Source: Staphylotrichum longicolle (Eukaryota > Ascomycota > Sordariomycetes > Sordariales > Chaetomiaceae). Taken from it: a stretch of 64,000 nucleotides of DNA. Numbering within the stretch: the first letter of the stretch is position 1; the number at the start of each line of letters is the position of its first letter. A program made the position numbers and the translations under genes. Positions 46,245 to 57,711 of this stretch are shown here, in pieces. A model generated the notes under the pieces. It was not told the DNA's origin. It saw only the letters and a list, made by a program, of their open reading frames with translations, and searched no databases. Location of the stretch: assembly GCA_019096155.1 (NCBI GenBank), contig JAHCVI010000001.1, positions 14,161,243 to 14,225,242 of the forward strand, in the 5' to 3' direction.

Positions 46245-47927
46245 ATGCGGGGAGTAGCAGCTCTGCTCCTGCAGCTGACGCTATGGGTTGCTACCGTCCA
46301 CGCCTTCTTCCCCTTCATCCCGGACGGCTTCTGCGGTCCGGATAATGAATGTGGCGGCCCTTCTAAGAGGAATAACGAAGAGCCCGCTCAACCTCTCCAA
46401 GGGATAACCGTCGAGCTTTACCACAAGCACAGGCTGGTCCGTCTGCTCTCGCCCCCGCCTCAAGCAACCTGTGAACAAGGCGTCGTTGCTAACACCTCTT
46501 GATAGCCCCATGGCGGCCCTTCAGCCGACGCTACCGCGAGGCGGACTCGCAAGTCCGGAGGGCTGCAGCCTTCCCCTACCTCCGAGCTGGACAAGCGGAA
46601 GAATGAATACTCGGTGTCGACGCCCAAGACGCCAACCGCGTCCAAGAGCGCGGGGGTCTACCAGTACGGGCCCGACTTTTCGTACTTTGTCAAGGTCCTG
46701 GTCGGCTCGGCTCAGCAGCCGTTCTACATGCTGCTCGACACGGGCGCGTCAAACACGTGGCTCATGGGCTCCCACTGCACGTCAGACGCTTGCAAGATGC
46801 ACAGCACATTCGACCCTAGCACTTCCAAGACGTGGCAGACAAACAACAACGAGTTCTTGATCCGGTACGGCACGGGAAACCTCACTGGCCACGTGGGCCA
46901 CGACAAGGCCTCGCTTGCCGGCATGGACTTCGACTTGCTGTTTGGGCTGGCCAACTACACGGCCGACGACTTCAAGCACTACGCCTTTGACGGCATCCTC
47001 GGGCTCGGCATGGGCTCTACGGCGACCGGCAACTTCATCGAGATGCTGAGGGCGTCCAAGCTGCTCGACTCGCTCGTCTTTGGCTTGTCTCTCAACCGCG
47101 ACTCGGACGGCACCAACGACGGCCAGATCACGTTTGGCGGCGTCGACAAGGCCAAGTACACGGGCGACATCTCGTACAACAACATCCCGTCGCCGCAAAA
47201 GGAGGACGGCGTGTGGGCGATCCCGCTGGAGGGCCTCAGCGTCAACGGCAAGAAAGCCGACGTCAAGCCCACCCTCGGCTACATGGACGCGGGCACCTCG
47301 TTCATCTTTGCGCCGCCGAACGAGCTGGCCGCGCTGCTCAAGCTGGTCCCGGGGGCGAAGGCGTACGACAGCAACGGGTACATGGCCTACGACGTGCCCT
47401 GCGACACGCAGGTCGCCATCTCGGTCACCTTCGCGGGCGTGACCTACAACATCCCGCCCCAGGACTGGGTGGGGCGCACCAACGACACAAACTGCGTCAG
47501 CCGCCTCTACGGCTACGGCGTCAACAACAACACGTGGCTGTTCGGCGACGCCTTCCTCAAGAACGTCTACACCGTCTTCGACGCCGACAAGCGCCGCATC
47601 GGCTTCGCCGCGAAGCCCCCGCCGCCGCCCAAGCCCACGACGACCACCACGTCGGGTGCTGGCGGTGCGGCAGCGGCCGGCGGCAGCGGCGGTTCGGCGA
47701 CGACCCTCGCGCCGGCGTCGCTCACGTCGCTCGCGGGGCAGGACTCGTCGCACCCCATCATGCCCGGGTTCAGCAGCCAGGAGACGTCGGGGCCGGGCAA
47801 CGCGCAGACGGCCACGGGCCCCGCGACGGCGCACACGACCGTCTCGTGGGGGACCCGGCTCGGGGCGTCGAGCCCATATCTCTTTGCGCCGTGCATCGTC
47901 GCGGCCGCTGTTGCTGTTCTGGGATGA
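46245..47927 (+). CDS. Secreted pepsin-like aspartic protease, probably GPI-anchored (yapsin/OpsB type), 537 aa
   Basis: A secreted A1-family endopeptidase likely held at the cell surface, acting in wall remodelling or protein shedding. Exons are 46245-46436 and 46506-47927, with a 69-base intron (gtccgt donor, gatag acceptor) in phase 0. The signal peptide starts MRGVAALLLQLTLWVATVHA. A propeptide ends at a dibasic Lys94-Arg95 site suited to a Kex2-type processing enzyme. The first catalytic motif is LLDTGASNTW (Asp142). The second is YMDAGTSFIF (Asp325), where most family members have DSG or DTG. FDGILGLGMG and the final IGFA are typical. After the catalytic domain comes a Pro stretch, then a Ser/Thr/Gly/Ala-rich linker, and a hydrophobic end (YLFAPCIVAAAVAVLG) fitting a GPI signal. 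Confidence 0.9.
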
Positions 47928-48763
47928 GGGCTGAATCGTGTTGATTCACGGCGGTGTGACATCTGGAAGTGACAAGGGCTCGCTCCATCTACCAACTGAG
48001 GAGCGTACCCTGATCTACTCCAGGATTTCTTAAGACCAGCCCGCTTTAAAAAGGGAGCTGGCAGATGTGTTTACAACTCGACCTTCGGTGGTCTTGCATA
48101 GGTGGTTCGTGTTCGGGGTCGAGCTGGCCGAGTTGTCTACATTGATACCCAATACCTAAGAAGAAGGAGGAGGACGAAGAGGAAGAGAAAGGGTTAGCGA
48201 ACACAAACAGGGTCGAGTGAAGGGGAAAGGTGCTCGATCCAAGGGAGATGGAAAGGGATTTCTCGCGCCTAAGAAAAGGCCCAAGTTTTTTGTTGATACT
48301 GCTTTATAATAAGACTCTGTGAAATATCAGTAGATGCTTCTCTTCGCATGGGTTTGTCGGCTCAGATGTCGGAGGAACGGCGCTTGTTGATCGGCGTTGA
48401 TCTGGGGACGAGATCCCGGATCCGTCGGATAGCGCCGGTCGTTGTTTCACCTGGTTCCGGTGCGGGCTCCATGTGGTCCAAAAAACACGTCCACCCCTGA
48501 ACGAAATGGACAGGCCAGGGGTGTAATTGATTGGCAGCCCGGTATTATTGACGTCGGAGCTTATTCCATTCTGTAACACCATCTCCAATTGACCACTTTC
48601 ACCCCCATTGGCACCTTGAAAGTTACCACGCTCTTTGTTTGACAAACACCCTTCCTCTCGTTTTTTCCGTTCACACCGCCAAAGACAACGCCCAGCGGAT
48701 AGACGCAACGAGCGCTGCGACACGGAGCCTGCGAACATGCCCTGAGAGCGCCGCAGCCCGACA
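47928..48763. other. Intergenic spacer protease / transporter
   Basis: About 840 bases between tandem plus-strand genes: protease 3' UTR followed by the transporter promoter. The minus-strand frames here overlap the transporter and are shadows. Confidence 0.6.
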
Positions 48764-50773
48764 ATGGCCAGGGCCACATCGCACGGCGCTGCACCAGCTG
48801 CCACCACAAACACCAACCACCGCCGCAGACATGGCTCGTCGCTGTCGCCGTCGCCCGCGGGTGGCACAAGCCGCAAGAACAGCACCGAAGAGGCCACGGG
48901 CCTGCTCTCCCCCGGCGCCGGCGCCGACGCCGAAGACGACGAAGACGACAGCCACCCCGGCGAGCCCGACTCGCGCACCCCAACCGCGTGCGCTTCGACC
49001 TGCGCCCAACCACAATCACCACCACCACAACTACCAGTAATAACAACGACGACGACCCTACCCCGAACAAGCATCGACTCGTTCGACTTCCTCGACACCG
49101 ACCCCCTCTCTCCTCCTCCACCCCCCTTCCGCCTCCCACCGCACCCACCAGCAGCGCGTGCCCCTCCTCACCGGCATCGAAGCCCCCTCCATAACCGTCG
49201 CCACCACCGCCCTCCCGGCGGCGGCGACGACCCAGAGTCGTGGCACACGGCCGAGCTCGCCCGCCCAAGTCCTCCCTCCCCTCCGCCTTCATGAACATGG
49301 CCAACTCGATCATCGGCGCGGGCATCATCGGCCAGCCGTACGCCTTCCGCCAGGCGGGCCTCCTGTCCGGCACGCTGCTGCTGGTCGTGCTGACCTTTGT
49401 CGTCGACTGGACTATCTGCCTGATCGTCATCAACTCCAAGCTGAGCGGCGCCAGCTCGTTCCAGGGGACCGTCGAGCGGTGCTTCGGGCGGACGGGCTTG
49501 GTCGCCATCAGCGTGGCGCAGTGGGCGTTCGCGTTTGGCGGCATGGTCGCGTTCGGCGTCATCGTCGGGGACAGCGTGCCGAGCGTGCTGCGGGCCGTGT
49601 GGCCCGGCCTGGGGGAGGGCGGGTGGGCGTGGGGTGTGGATCGGAGGGTGGTGATTGGGGTGTTTACCGTCGGGGTGAGTTATCCGCTGGCGCTGTATAG
49701 GGATATTGCCAAGGTGAGTGCCATGTCCCTTTCTCTTGCTTGAACGTTTTGGGGGAAGATGGGGGGTGGGTGGTTGATGAAACTGTGGGGGGGGGTGTTG
49801 GGGGGCAGGGCAGGCTATGATGGGATCTGGACTTTGCGCGGGGCTGACGTGTGCGATGGCGTGGTGGTAGTTGGCGAAAGCGAGTACCTTCGCGCTGGCG
49901 AGTATGGGGGTGATCGTGGTGACGGTGGTGGTGCAGGGCATGATGGTGCCGATGGAGCAGCGTGGGTCGCTGAGGGATTGGCGGTTGCTGGTGGTGAATG
50001 ATGGGATATTCCAGGCGATCGGGGTGATTTCGTTTGGTACGTTTTTTTATGTTTCCCGAGTCTACGAAAAGCGCCGTGCTGACTTGACGCTTGCTCCTAT
50101 CTACTAGCCTTCGTCTGCCACCACAACTCCCTCCTGATCTACGGCTCCCTCGAGAAACCCACCATCGACCGCTTCTCCAAGGTCACGCACATCTCCACGG
50201 GCGTCTCCATGGTCGCCTGCATGCTCATGGCGCTCTCGGGCTTCCTCACGTTTGGCGACAAGACGCAGGGCAACGTGCTCAACAACTTCCCCGCCGACAA
50301 CACCATGGTCAACATCGCGCGCCTGTGCTTCGGGCTCAACATGCTGACGACGCTCCCGCTCGAGGCGTTTGTCTGCCGCGAGGTCAAGGTCAACTACTAC
50401 TTCCCGGGCGAGCCGTTCAACATGAACCTGCACCTGCTGTTTTCGACCAGTCTGGTGTTTAGCGCCATGGTGCTGAGCCTGATTACGTGCGACGTCGGCA
50501 CCGTGTTTGACCTGATCGGCGGGACCAGCGCCGCGGCCATGGCGTACATCCTGCCGCCGCTGTGCTATATCAAGCTCACCACGCGGTCGTGGAAGACGTA
50601 CATGGCGTGGGCGGTGGTTGCGTTTGGGTGTACGGTCATGGCCATGAGCATGCTGCAAGCCGTGGGCAAGATGATTAGAGGTGAGTGAGCTTGCTTGCTG
50701 ATGTGTTGTGCTGGATGATGATGGCTGACTGTTGGGTGCTGTAGGCGAGGGCGATGTTAAGCAGTGTTACTAA
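48764..50773 (+). CDS. Vacuolar-type amino-acid transporter (AVT/SLC38 family), N-terminal frame disrupted
   Basis: A member of the amino acid/auxin permease superfamily; yeast Avt5-7 relatives export amino acids from the vacuole. The downstream gene structure is clear: exon 1 ends at 49713 (LALYRDIAK), then 49871-50036, 50108-50680 and 50745-50773 (ending EGDVKQCY). The transmembrane part begins AFMNMANSIIGAGIIGQP near 49290, the family's first-helix signature, and about eleven helices follow, including WAFAFGGMVAFGVIVGD, FVCHHNSLLIYGSLEKP and GFLTFGDKTQGN. The cytosolic N-terminus from ATG 48764 is open in one frame as far as 49294, but the membrane part is in another frame, so at least one base change is needed near 49262-49275. 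Pieces in still other frames (NRVRFDLRP at about 48982 and VPLLTGIEAPSITVA at about 49158) look more like the usual N-terminus, suggesting several changes. Confidence 0.85.
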
Positions 50774-52094
50774 CACGGATAGAATACTAATAATCGCTGG
50801 ATATGTATATACTATAGGGGGTCATCAATAGAAGGGAAAAAGGGCAGCAGCGAACGGGCGGAGTTGGCATTCCTGGCATGGCGTCGGACTTGTTCACATT
50901 GCGGAGAGCATCGCTAAGACCATGGATCAGAGCAATCTTGATTTCGGCTTGAACTTCTGTCACATGGGGCACTGGGCGCTCCTTGGTGTCTCACAACCGT
51001 AGCGTTCAAGTTGGTGCTGGTGTTCCGGGATATCTCGGGGCGAAGCCACGCACACTGATCGAATCATCAAGCGCCGTTGGACTTGTAACGAGCCACGGGA
51101 CAGGCTCCGTCGAACACACTTGGCGTGGGGAACCCGTCTCAGGTGCTCACACCCCGCATCCGAACTCACCCAGGCACCCTCTGACCAAAAAAGGCGGTAC
51201 ATCAAAATCAAGGTTTGGGCCATCTTCATGCCCTTCGCAAGAGATTCGGATCTTGTCCTGGAAATAGAGAGGAGAAAACGACGAAGAGACGAAACAAGCA
51301 GAAAGAGAAAAGAAGGAAGGAGGAAGAAAAGGAGAGGGGGAAAGAGAAAAGTATAGTCACTGCTTCACTACCTAAAGTGAGGTTTGGGCTTTCTAAGCGT
51401 ATCTGTACTGTGTACACATTGAGACATGAGTGTCCTAAGTGTGTTGGTCTATTTTGGTATACGACTTATTTTGTCCGGGCAGAGCACCTGGTGATCCTCG
51501 ACCTGGTGCAAGTCCAGTCGGATACCGAGCGGAGGTATCCGCGTCCGCTTATCTGCCGTGGTATTTTGGGCAACTTGGCTTACAGCAAACCCACCCACGC
51601 CCGTCCCAAAGAGGGGTCTAGCATGTGGATGGGGGGCGTTCAGTTTCCATTTGCAAATGCGCACCGCATGACTTGCTTGCGTGGTGGTGGGTGTGGAGGC
51701 CCCGGGGGTCGGTTGCCTGCAGCCTTTTCCACTTTCCACCCTTCTCCTTGTGTGGTCTGCCTGGTGGGTTGCCCGAGCTACCTCCCCTCAGCTATTCCAC
51801 CCAGCTTGTTGTTGCTGCAGCATAACGGGGCGCGAGACGGCCGAGGATGGAACCAGATGGGGTTGGTGTGTGGGACGGGAAAGGGAAGAGAAAGGGAGGG
51901 AAGGAGGAGTATAAGACCCCGCTTCTTGCCCAACTAGAGGGGAAGCTGAAGATATCTTCGAGTTAAACCCCCCTCCTCCACACTCCGAACACATCGACCT
52001 GCACTTCTCGCTCTCGCCCACTCCAGCTTCACAGTAACACAACACCACAACACCACAACACACCAAAAACACCCACATCCCACATCCACCCAAC
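50774..52094. other. Intergenic spacer transporter / Cys-rich peptide gene
   Basis: About 1.3 kb with no supported protein gene. The 3' part carries a TATA-like sequence at 51910 and a CA-rich leader before the Cys-rich peptide ATG. A purine-rich stretch lies at 51260-51350. Confidence 0.55.
51910..51915 (+). promoter_or_regulatory. TATA-like element of the Cys-rich peptide gene
   Basis: The sequence tataag occurs 185 bases before the ATG. It is followed by a pyrimidine-rich stretch and then a CA-rich, ATG-free leader with repeated aacaccac. That arrangement is common in strongly expressed small fungal genes. Inferred only. Confidence 0.35.
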
Positions 52095-52316
52095 ATGCAC
52101 GGATCCAGCTGCCCCAAGTGCGGGAGCCGCCTCCGACGGCGCGGCCAAGTCTTGCGGCTCTTGCGGCGCCGTGAGTTTACCCACCCCCTACAACACATCA
52201 CCCACTTCCCCAAACAAACACCGAGAACCATAACGCCCCGAAAACTACCCCGTGACACCACAAACAGACCACATTCACTAACCCCTCAACCCCACACACA
52301 GAGCTGCCCCAACTAG
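52095..52316 (+). CDS. Tiny Cys-rich, metallothionein-like peptide gene, two exons, one-base frame problem
   Basis: An ATG after a CA-rich leader gives MHGSSCPKCG. The next bases, read one frame over, give AASDGAAKSCGSCGA up to a donor at 52171 (gtgagt). A 131-base intron with a branch-like cactaac and a cacacag acceptor leads to exon 2, AGC TGC CCC AAC TAG (52302-52316), encoding SCPN. The two Cys-X2-Cys groups in a Ser/Gly/Ala background, the size (about 29 residues) and the strong-expression leader resemble fungal copper metallothioneins, which also have one intron. As written, the frame is broken in the GGG at 52122-52124, where one extra base would explain it. Read literally, exon 1 becomes Arg-rich and could splice to a longer proline-rich frame. 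Function is inferred. Confidence 0.5.
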   Translation: MHGSSCPKCGSRLRRRGQVLRLLRRREFTHPLQHITHFPKQTPRTITPRKLPRDTTNRPHSLTPQPHTQSCPN

Positions 52317-53472
52317 ACAGCACAAGACCAGTCCCCCCCATCAACCACCCCGCCCCATCCCCTTCGCCATCTGCTAGAACCGTGGACGAGTTCATCAGTC
52401 TTCCTCTAGCTATGCATGAAGTAGGAGACCAGACGTGCCTCAGGGAATGGGACATACCCAACGTTCTGGTTGGTTGGTTGTTTAGTCGGTTAGTTGGTCG
52501 GTCGATCTGAGGTTCTTGGCCTTAGCGGACGGGGTAGCTGATGAATGAATGAAACGAAATGATTGATGAAATCACAATCACCGAGTCCCGAGTTTTGACT
52601 TCCCCATCGATGTTCACTGCCCATGGTGCCCTTTATTCACATGGTTAATGATACTGTGTATTTGCGGCCGGAAAGGTGTAAGTTGTAGAAGTTGGATATT
52701 GTCAGCGCTGTGACCGCAAGAGACAAAGACTCGTCGAGTCGGTGAGGAACGGGCCTGTTTCTCCAACGGGCGAGACAGACAGGACTAGGTGATGTGCACA
52801 TGATTGAGCAATCTTACCGGCCCATGTCTTTTCTCATTTCCAACGAGAGGGAGAAACCGTGAACGCGTATATGACTCTGTATATTACTTCAGCCCACCAG
52901 CCAACAGCAGATCACCAAACCAGAAAGCTAACAAACACTCGCACGCGCAAGACACACGGCCTGGTCCAAAAAAGACGATGAATAAATAGCTAGCTAGTAA
53001 AAAAAAGGACGCATTGGGAAACCGCGGTACCGTCGAGTAATCTGAGACAGAGAGAAAAACAAGATAGAAAGGAAGAAGGACGTGTTGGATTCTTGCGTGC
53101 CGCCCAGTGGTTGGTAGTTTAGCCGGCCATCTCCAACTCTGCTGGGACCAGGGGTTGTTGCATGGGCAACCACCTCGGGACTCGCCCATGATGCTCACCA
53201 CGGCATCATCCCAATCCCCAGCTCTTGCTTGCCAAAAATCGAGTTCCCTTTCCCCAGTCCTTCGCCGCCGCGGGTGCCCGTTCCATTCCGGGCACACGTG
53301 ATTTGGTTCCCACTCGGCGCTGGTAGCCGCGTGGGCGAGAGTGCGAAATCTTCTATTCTCTCTTTCCAGAGGCAAGAATCCCATCGTGATGGGCTGGCTG
53401 TTGCGAGGGCGGTCGAGGTCGGACAACAGTGGTTGACAATCGTGGAGGCGGCTATTCGGTATCGGTCTGCGC
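52317..53472. other. Convergent intergenic region, Cys-rich peptide gene / RHO1
   Basis: About 1.15 kb between facing genes. It should hold the 3' UTR of each. The 243-codon minus-strand frame across 53615-52884 overlaps the Rho1 last exon in a different frame and is a shadow. Confidence 0.55.
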
Positions 53473-54507
53473 TTAGGCAATGACGCACTTGCTCTTCTTT
53501 TTCCCGGTCTTCTTGAGCAGAGCGGCCCGTGTCGCAAACTCGAACACCTCGCGGACGCCCTCGTTGGTCTTGGCCGAGCACTCGAGGTACTTGGTGGCCT
53601 TGATGTTGTTGGCAACCGTTTGGCCCTGTTTCTAGGTCAGCACGCCTGTCCCAGCCCGGTTGTCCAGTCCGATGATGGAATCTCGGGAGAGCTTACCTGC
53701 TCGGGGGTCACGGGCTGCTGGCTGGTCTTGCGGAGCTCCTCGATGGTCTTCTGGTCGAAGCGCAGATCCTTCTTGCAGCCGACGAGGATCTTGGGGACAT
53801 CGGGGCAGAAGTGGTGTACTTCAGAGCACCACTGTTGAGAGAGCGGCGTTAGCACATGCTAAATCCGGCAACACTGAGTGTGGACTCAGACTCACCTTCT
53901 CGCCAACGTTATCCAGGGAGTCAGGGGAGTCGACGGCGAAGCAGATCAAGATGACGTGGGAGTCGGGGTATGACAGGGGCCGGAGACGGTCGTAGTCCTC
54001 CTGACCAGCCGTATCCCATAGCGCCAGCTCGACGTGCTTGCCATCGACCTCGACATCGGCAACGTAGTTCTCGAAAACGGTAGGGACGTAGACCTGCAGG
54101 CCGCATTAGCTTGCTGAATGGGTATAGTTCGTCCGGTTCGATGCGGTGAAGGAACCCCCCTGATGGGAAGCGTCGTCATCGGGTCAGGGACCGAAAGCCA
54201 AGGCGGTCTGCGACAATGCCAGGTCGAACGGCACACCGCCACCGCCTCCGCCATTCGGGATGTGGAAAGGTATTCGGTGCATCGCACTCACCTCGGGGAA
54301 AGTGCCCTTGGAGAAAACACTGGAAGAAAACCGAGTCAGCATCGGCGATGCATGGATCGCAGGGGAAATGGCGGCGAAGGGAACTGGGGACTTGGCGCAG
54401 CCAAGATCGAAACCCGGCTGGGAAAAGGAGACTCACATCAACAAGCAGGTCTTGCCGCAGGCACCGTCGCCGACGATGACCAACTTTCTGCGGAGCTCGG
54501 CGGCCAT
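53473..54507 (-). CDS. Rho1-type small GTPase, 194 aa, five exons
   Basis: Rho1 switches on beta-1,3-glucan synthase and protein kinase C and directs actin and cell-wall growth at the hyphal tip. Exons on the minus strand are 54507-54437, 54319-54292 (28 bases), 54093-53896, 53831-53697 and 53625-53473; all junctions are GT-AG. The P-loop is GDGACGKT at residues 13-20. The effector region is YVPTVFENYVADV, switch II is WDTAGQEDYDRLRPLSYPD, and guanine-binding motifs are GCKKDLR and ECSAKT. A basic stretch (KKTGKKKSK) precedes the CaaX box CVIA, so the C-terminus should be prenylated and sent to the plasma membrane. Length and VFSKGTFPEVYVPT place it with Rho1 rather than Rho2, Rho3 or Cdc42. 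The segment WCSEVHHFCPDVPKILVG differs somewhat from the usual Rho1 sequence, so a close Rho1 paralogue is possible. Confidence 0.93.
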
Positions 54508-56468
54508 GGTTGCTGGTTGCTAGGGACTAGAGATGTAGGTTTGGCTGTTGGGGTGGTTTGATGATGATGCTGCAGCAGGATGGACTGCAAGCGAGGCGCG
54601 AGATTCAAAGAGGGCCGAGGGTAAAACACGGCGGTTGAAGTGTCGCAGAGAATGAGGGAAGGCGGCAGGCGATGCCTCTGGGAGAACCGGGTTGCCGGGT
54701 TGTTGATGCAACAAATGCAGGAGGAGATGGAAAGGATGAAAAGTGGAGGAGAGCAGAAGCCGGGTCGCTGCAATTGATGACAGAGAGGACGACAGTGCTC
54801 AGAGAGAGTGCTCAGTGCGCCGGGGGTGGGAAAGGGCCAGGACGAAGGGGGAAGAGAGTGGGTGCCGCCCAGGCAGAACGGGGCGCTGTGAGTGGCTAGA
54901 GGGCTGGGGGGGCTTGCTCAAGTGCTGTTCGCTTGGTTCTGGGCTGATATGAGGCAGCGCCAGTGCCAGGTGTCGCCGCTTCGTTTTCGACACTTTTGTT
55001 TGACGGACAGAAAACGAAAAACGAACGAGATGCACGCAATGCACACAGACGCAGCGGGAAACGAGGCAGGCGAGGCGAAGCGTGCAGTCCTGCTCAGAAG
55101 CGTCAGGCGCAGCGGGAGGTGCCTCTTGTTCGCTTGTTATCGGGCGAACGAGGAGCTGCGGGAACGGGAATTCGTCATCAAAAGGCTGCGTCTCGCTTGT
55201 TGTTGCTTGTCGATCGGGGGCCCAGAAAAGGCCGGGCCAGGCTGGACTGGACTGGCAAACTCCGCAAACGACAAACTGCAGCCCCTGAGACGATGGAGTG
55301 GTGCGGAGTGTCAAGTTGGTCTGCTGTGGGCCTTTCGTCAAGAGTCTGTCACCCGTAATTCGACATCTGCGGACCTGGAGGCAGGCCGGCGACGATGGGG
55401 GTTTTATGGCACGTGAGAATGGCTGCGCTGCCGCTGCCGCTGCCGCTGCCGGTTCATGACCCAAGTCCTGCACGCAGGCGGCAGCGCAGTGATGACTCTC
55501 GCCGGCCAGTCCCAGCCAATTGTGCCGTGTTTGAAAACAGGACCTCCAGATACGAATGCCTACGGCGAAGCCGTCCGCGCTGCGGAAGACCAAGCCCCGG
55601 TCCGGCTGCTTCAGCCTCTCCACCTGAGAGAGATCACCCATCATCAAACGGCGACCCACGTGCAGAGTGTCGCGGTGGTGGACATGTGTGGAATTGGAGA
55701 CCTCCCTCACCGGCGCTGCACTGTGCTACACTGCAGGTGTGCTGCGCACCCAAGGCTGGGGATGGCTGTCGTGCACGTGCCCTCGCGCCCACCATTGTCA
55801 GCAGCCTGCAAAGTCCTAGGCCATAGGACTTGTTTGGAAGATGGCACTGCAACAAGAGCCGCAACTGCAACAAAAACAAAAGGCAGCACTGTTCGCCAAC
55901 CATCGCTGCAAGCCTCGGAATTGAGCGGATGGGAGTCACACACATTGGATAGGTGTTGGGGGGGCAAGAGTGGATCATTGACAAACAGAACGGGCCAGCG
56001 GGGACTAGACGTGCTAGGTACTGTCTGTGAGTCCATCCATTTGGGTTTGTTCAGGTTGTTGCTCGATGCTCTTGTTGGTGATGAGCTGCATCTGAGAACA
56101 GTTGGCAAGCTTTGCATCGACAACGGTTGACAACGGTCGCAGTGGGAAGGGGTGGGGATGGGCTGAGGAAGATGCTGGTTGGCTCTTCTCCGCGTTCCCC
56201 TGATGCAAGGCTGCAGCGAGGGTGGGACCATCGCAGTGCCTGGCTGCTTGGCTGCGGCCAACTGCCATGAGAGTGCTGCCAGCTGCACAAAATTTCCCCG
56301 GCCAAGGCTCTGAGGAGTGGGTCCATTGACTGCTTTGGGACAGGACGCAGCAACTTTTCGAGATTCGCGGCGCCGTTTGGGAGAAGAACAGCTTGGTGCC
56401 GCCGCCGACAATCCCACAACCCGACGTCGACCACCGTTTTCGCGCCTGTCCCACCACTCGCCGGCGCC
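54508..56468. other. Divergent intergenic region RHO1 / uL24m gene
   Basis: Nearly 2 kb upstream of two diverging genes, containing both promoters and leaders. A GCTGCC hexamer repeat lies at about 55426-55451. Frames of up to 310 codons on the minus strand have noise-like composition. Confidence 0.55.
55426..55451. repeat. GCTGCC hexanucleotide repeat
   Basis: About four units of a GCTGCC hexamer occur in noncoding DNA between Rho1 and the uL24m gene. Directly visible; no role assigned. Confidence 0.8.
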
Positions 56469-57711
56469 ATGGACAAGATCCTTCGCCGGGTGCACATGGC
56501 CGAGCGCCAAGTTGCGCGGCGATGCAAGCGCCGGCAAGAACTCGTCCACTCCATCAACAAGAGCAAGCGCACCCAGGAGATCTCGGCCCAGAGGAAACAG
56601 GCTGGCTACGAGCTTGGGGCCGCCATCAGGGCCCGCCATGAGGATCTGGAGCTGGGCCCTCTCGCCCCTCGCCGGGACGTCAGCAAACTCGACCCCTTCG
56701 ACAACTACTGGGGCAGCATCTCGACCGAACGTGCTCTGCTCCAGACAAAGATCACCGATGTGCAGAGGGAGGCTCGCGCCGCCTGGGCTGGCGGGTCAAA
56801 AACACTCTGTATCGCCCCGGGCGACCGCGTGGTCGTCACCGAAGGCCCCTACAAGGGCAAGATTTCTACCATCGCCACGATCAAGAAGGAAACCATGACC
56901 GTGGAGCTCGATGGCAACGTCAACATCGTAAGTCATACTCGGTATGTCGGCACCAGACCGCTTGCTCACCCGCGCGGAACAGGTAAACGCCAAGATCCCG
57001 TCATTCATGGCCGAAGAGAGCCAGACCCCCGTCCAGCAGGTCAAGTCCGTCGTGCCCGTCTCCGCCATCCGACTCGTACACCCGCTCCCCGATCCGGTTA
57101 CCGGCAACGTCCGCGACGTCATCATCCGCGAGCTCAAGCCCGTCGGTATAGTCCACGACCGCCCGACTCGCAAGGTCTTCTTCTCGCGCATCATCCCGGG
57201 GCTCAACGTGCGGATCCCCTGGCCGAAGCAGAAGAAGCGCGAGTACGAGGACCACGCCGAGGACACGCTCCGCCTCGAGGTCGAAGAGCGCACCTTTGTC
57301 CCCACCCTCCTTCGTCCGCCCATGCCCGAGACGGTGCTCGACGAGCTGCGCAACAAGTACTCCAAGTTCCGCACGCGCCACACAGACGAGTACATCGCCC
57401 TGGTCGAGGCTCGCGAGGCCGAGAAGAAGGCCCGCCGCAAGGGCGCCCGCGCCGACGAGATGCTGCTGCCCGTGCAGGAGTACAACCGCAAGATGCGCGA
57501 GCTGCGCCGCGAGCGCGGCAAGCCCGAGCTCTCGGAGGAGATGCTCGAGAAGATCGGCGAGGTCATCGCCAAGAACAGGGCGGTCAGGGCAGGGGGTCAG
57601 GCGGCGACGAGCCCTGCGGAGGCCGATGTGAGCAAGGTCCAAAAGGCGGTGGAGGAGCTGTCGCTTGGGGGAGATCAGGGGGCAACGGGTGGCGAACAGC
57701 CCAGGCCATGA
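56469..57711 (+). CDS. Mitochondrial large-subunit ribosomal protein uL24m (MrpL40), 395 aa
   Basis: A structural protein of the mitochondrial 54S ribosomal subunit, homologous to bacterial L24. Exons are 56469-56927 and 56983-57711, with a 55-base intron in phase 0; the junction reads GNVNI then VNAKIPSF. The basic N-terminus (MDKILRRVHMAERQVARR) can act as a mitochondrial targeting sequence. The KOW domain lies at about 112-153: CIAPGDRVVVTEGPYKGKIS and TVELDGNVNI. A long fungal extension follows, with SVVPVSAIRLVHPLPDP, RKVFFSRIIPGLNVRIPWPK and a charged helical C-terminus. This matches the extended size of fungal MrpL40 rather than the roughly 100 residues of bacterial L24. The exon 1 frame runs on past the intron in an unrelated frame to 58463, which is not coding. 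It diverges from Rho1. Confidence 0.92.

Noticed and set aside
54799..56639. Minus-strand frames of 303 and 310 codons between Rho1 and uL24m
   Set aside because: They overlap the promoter region and, in part, the first uL24m exon, and show no protein-like segments.
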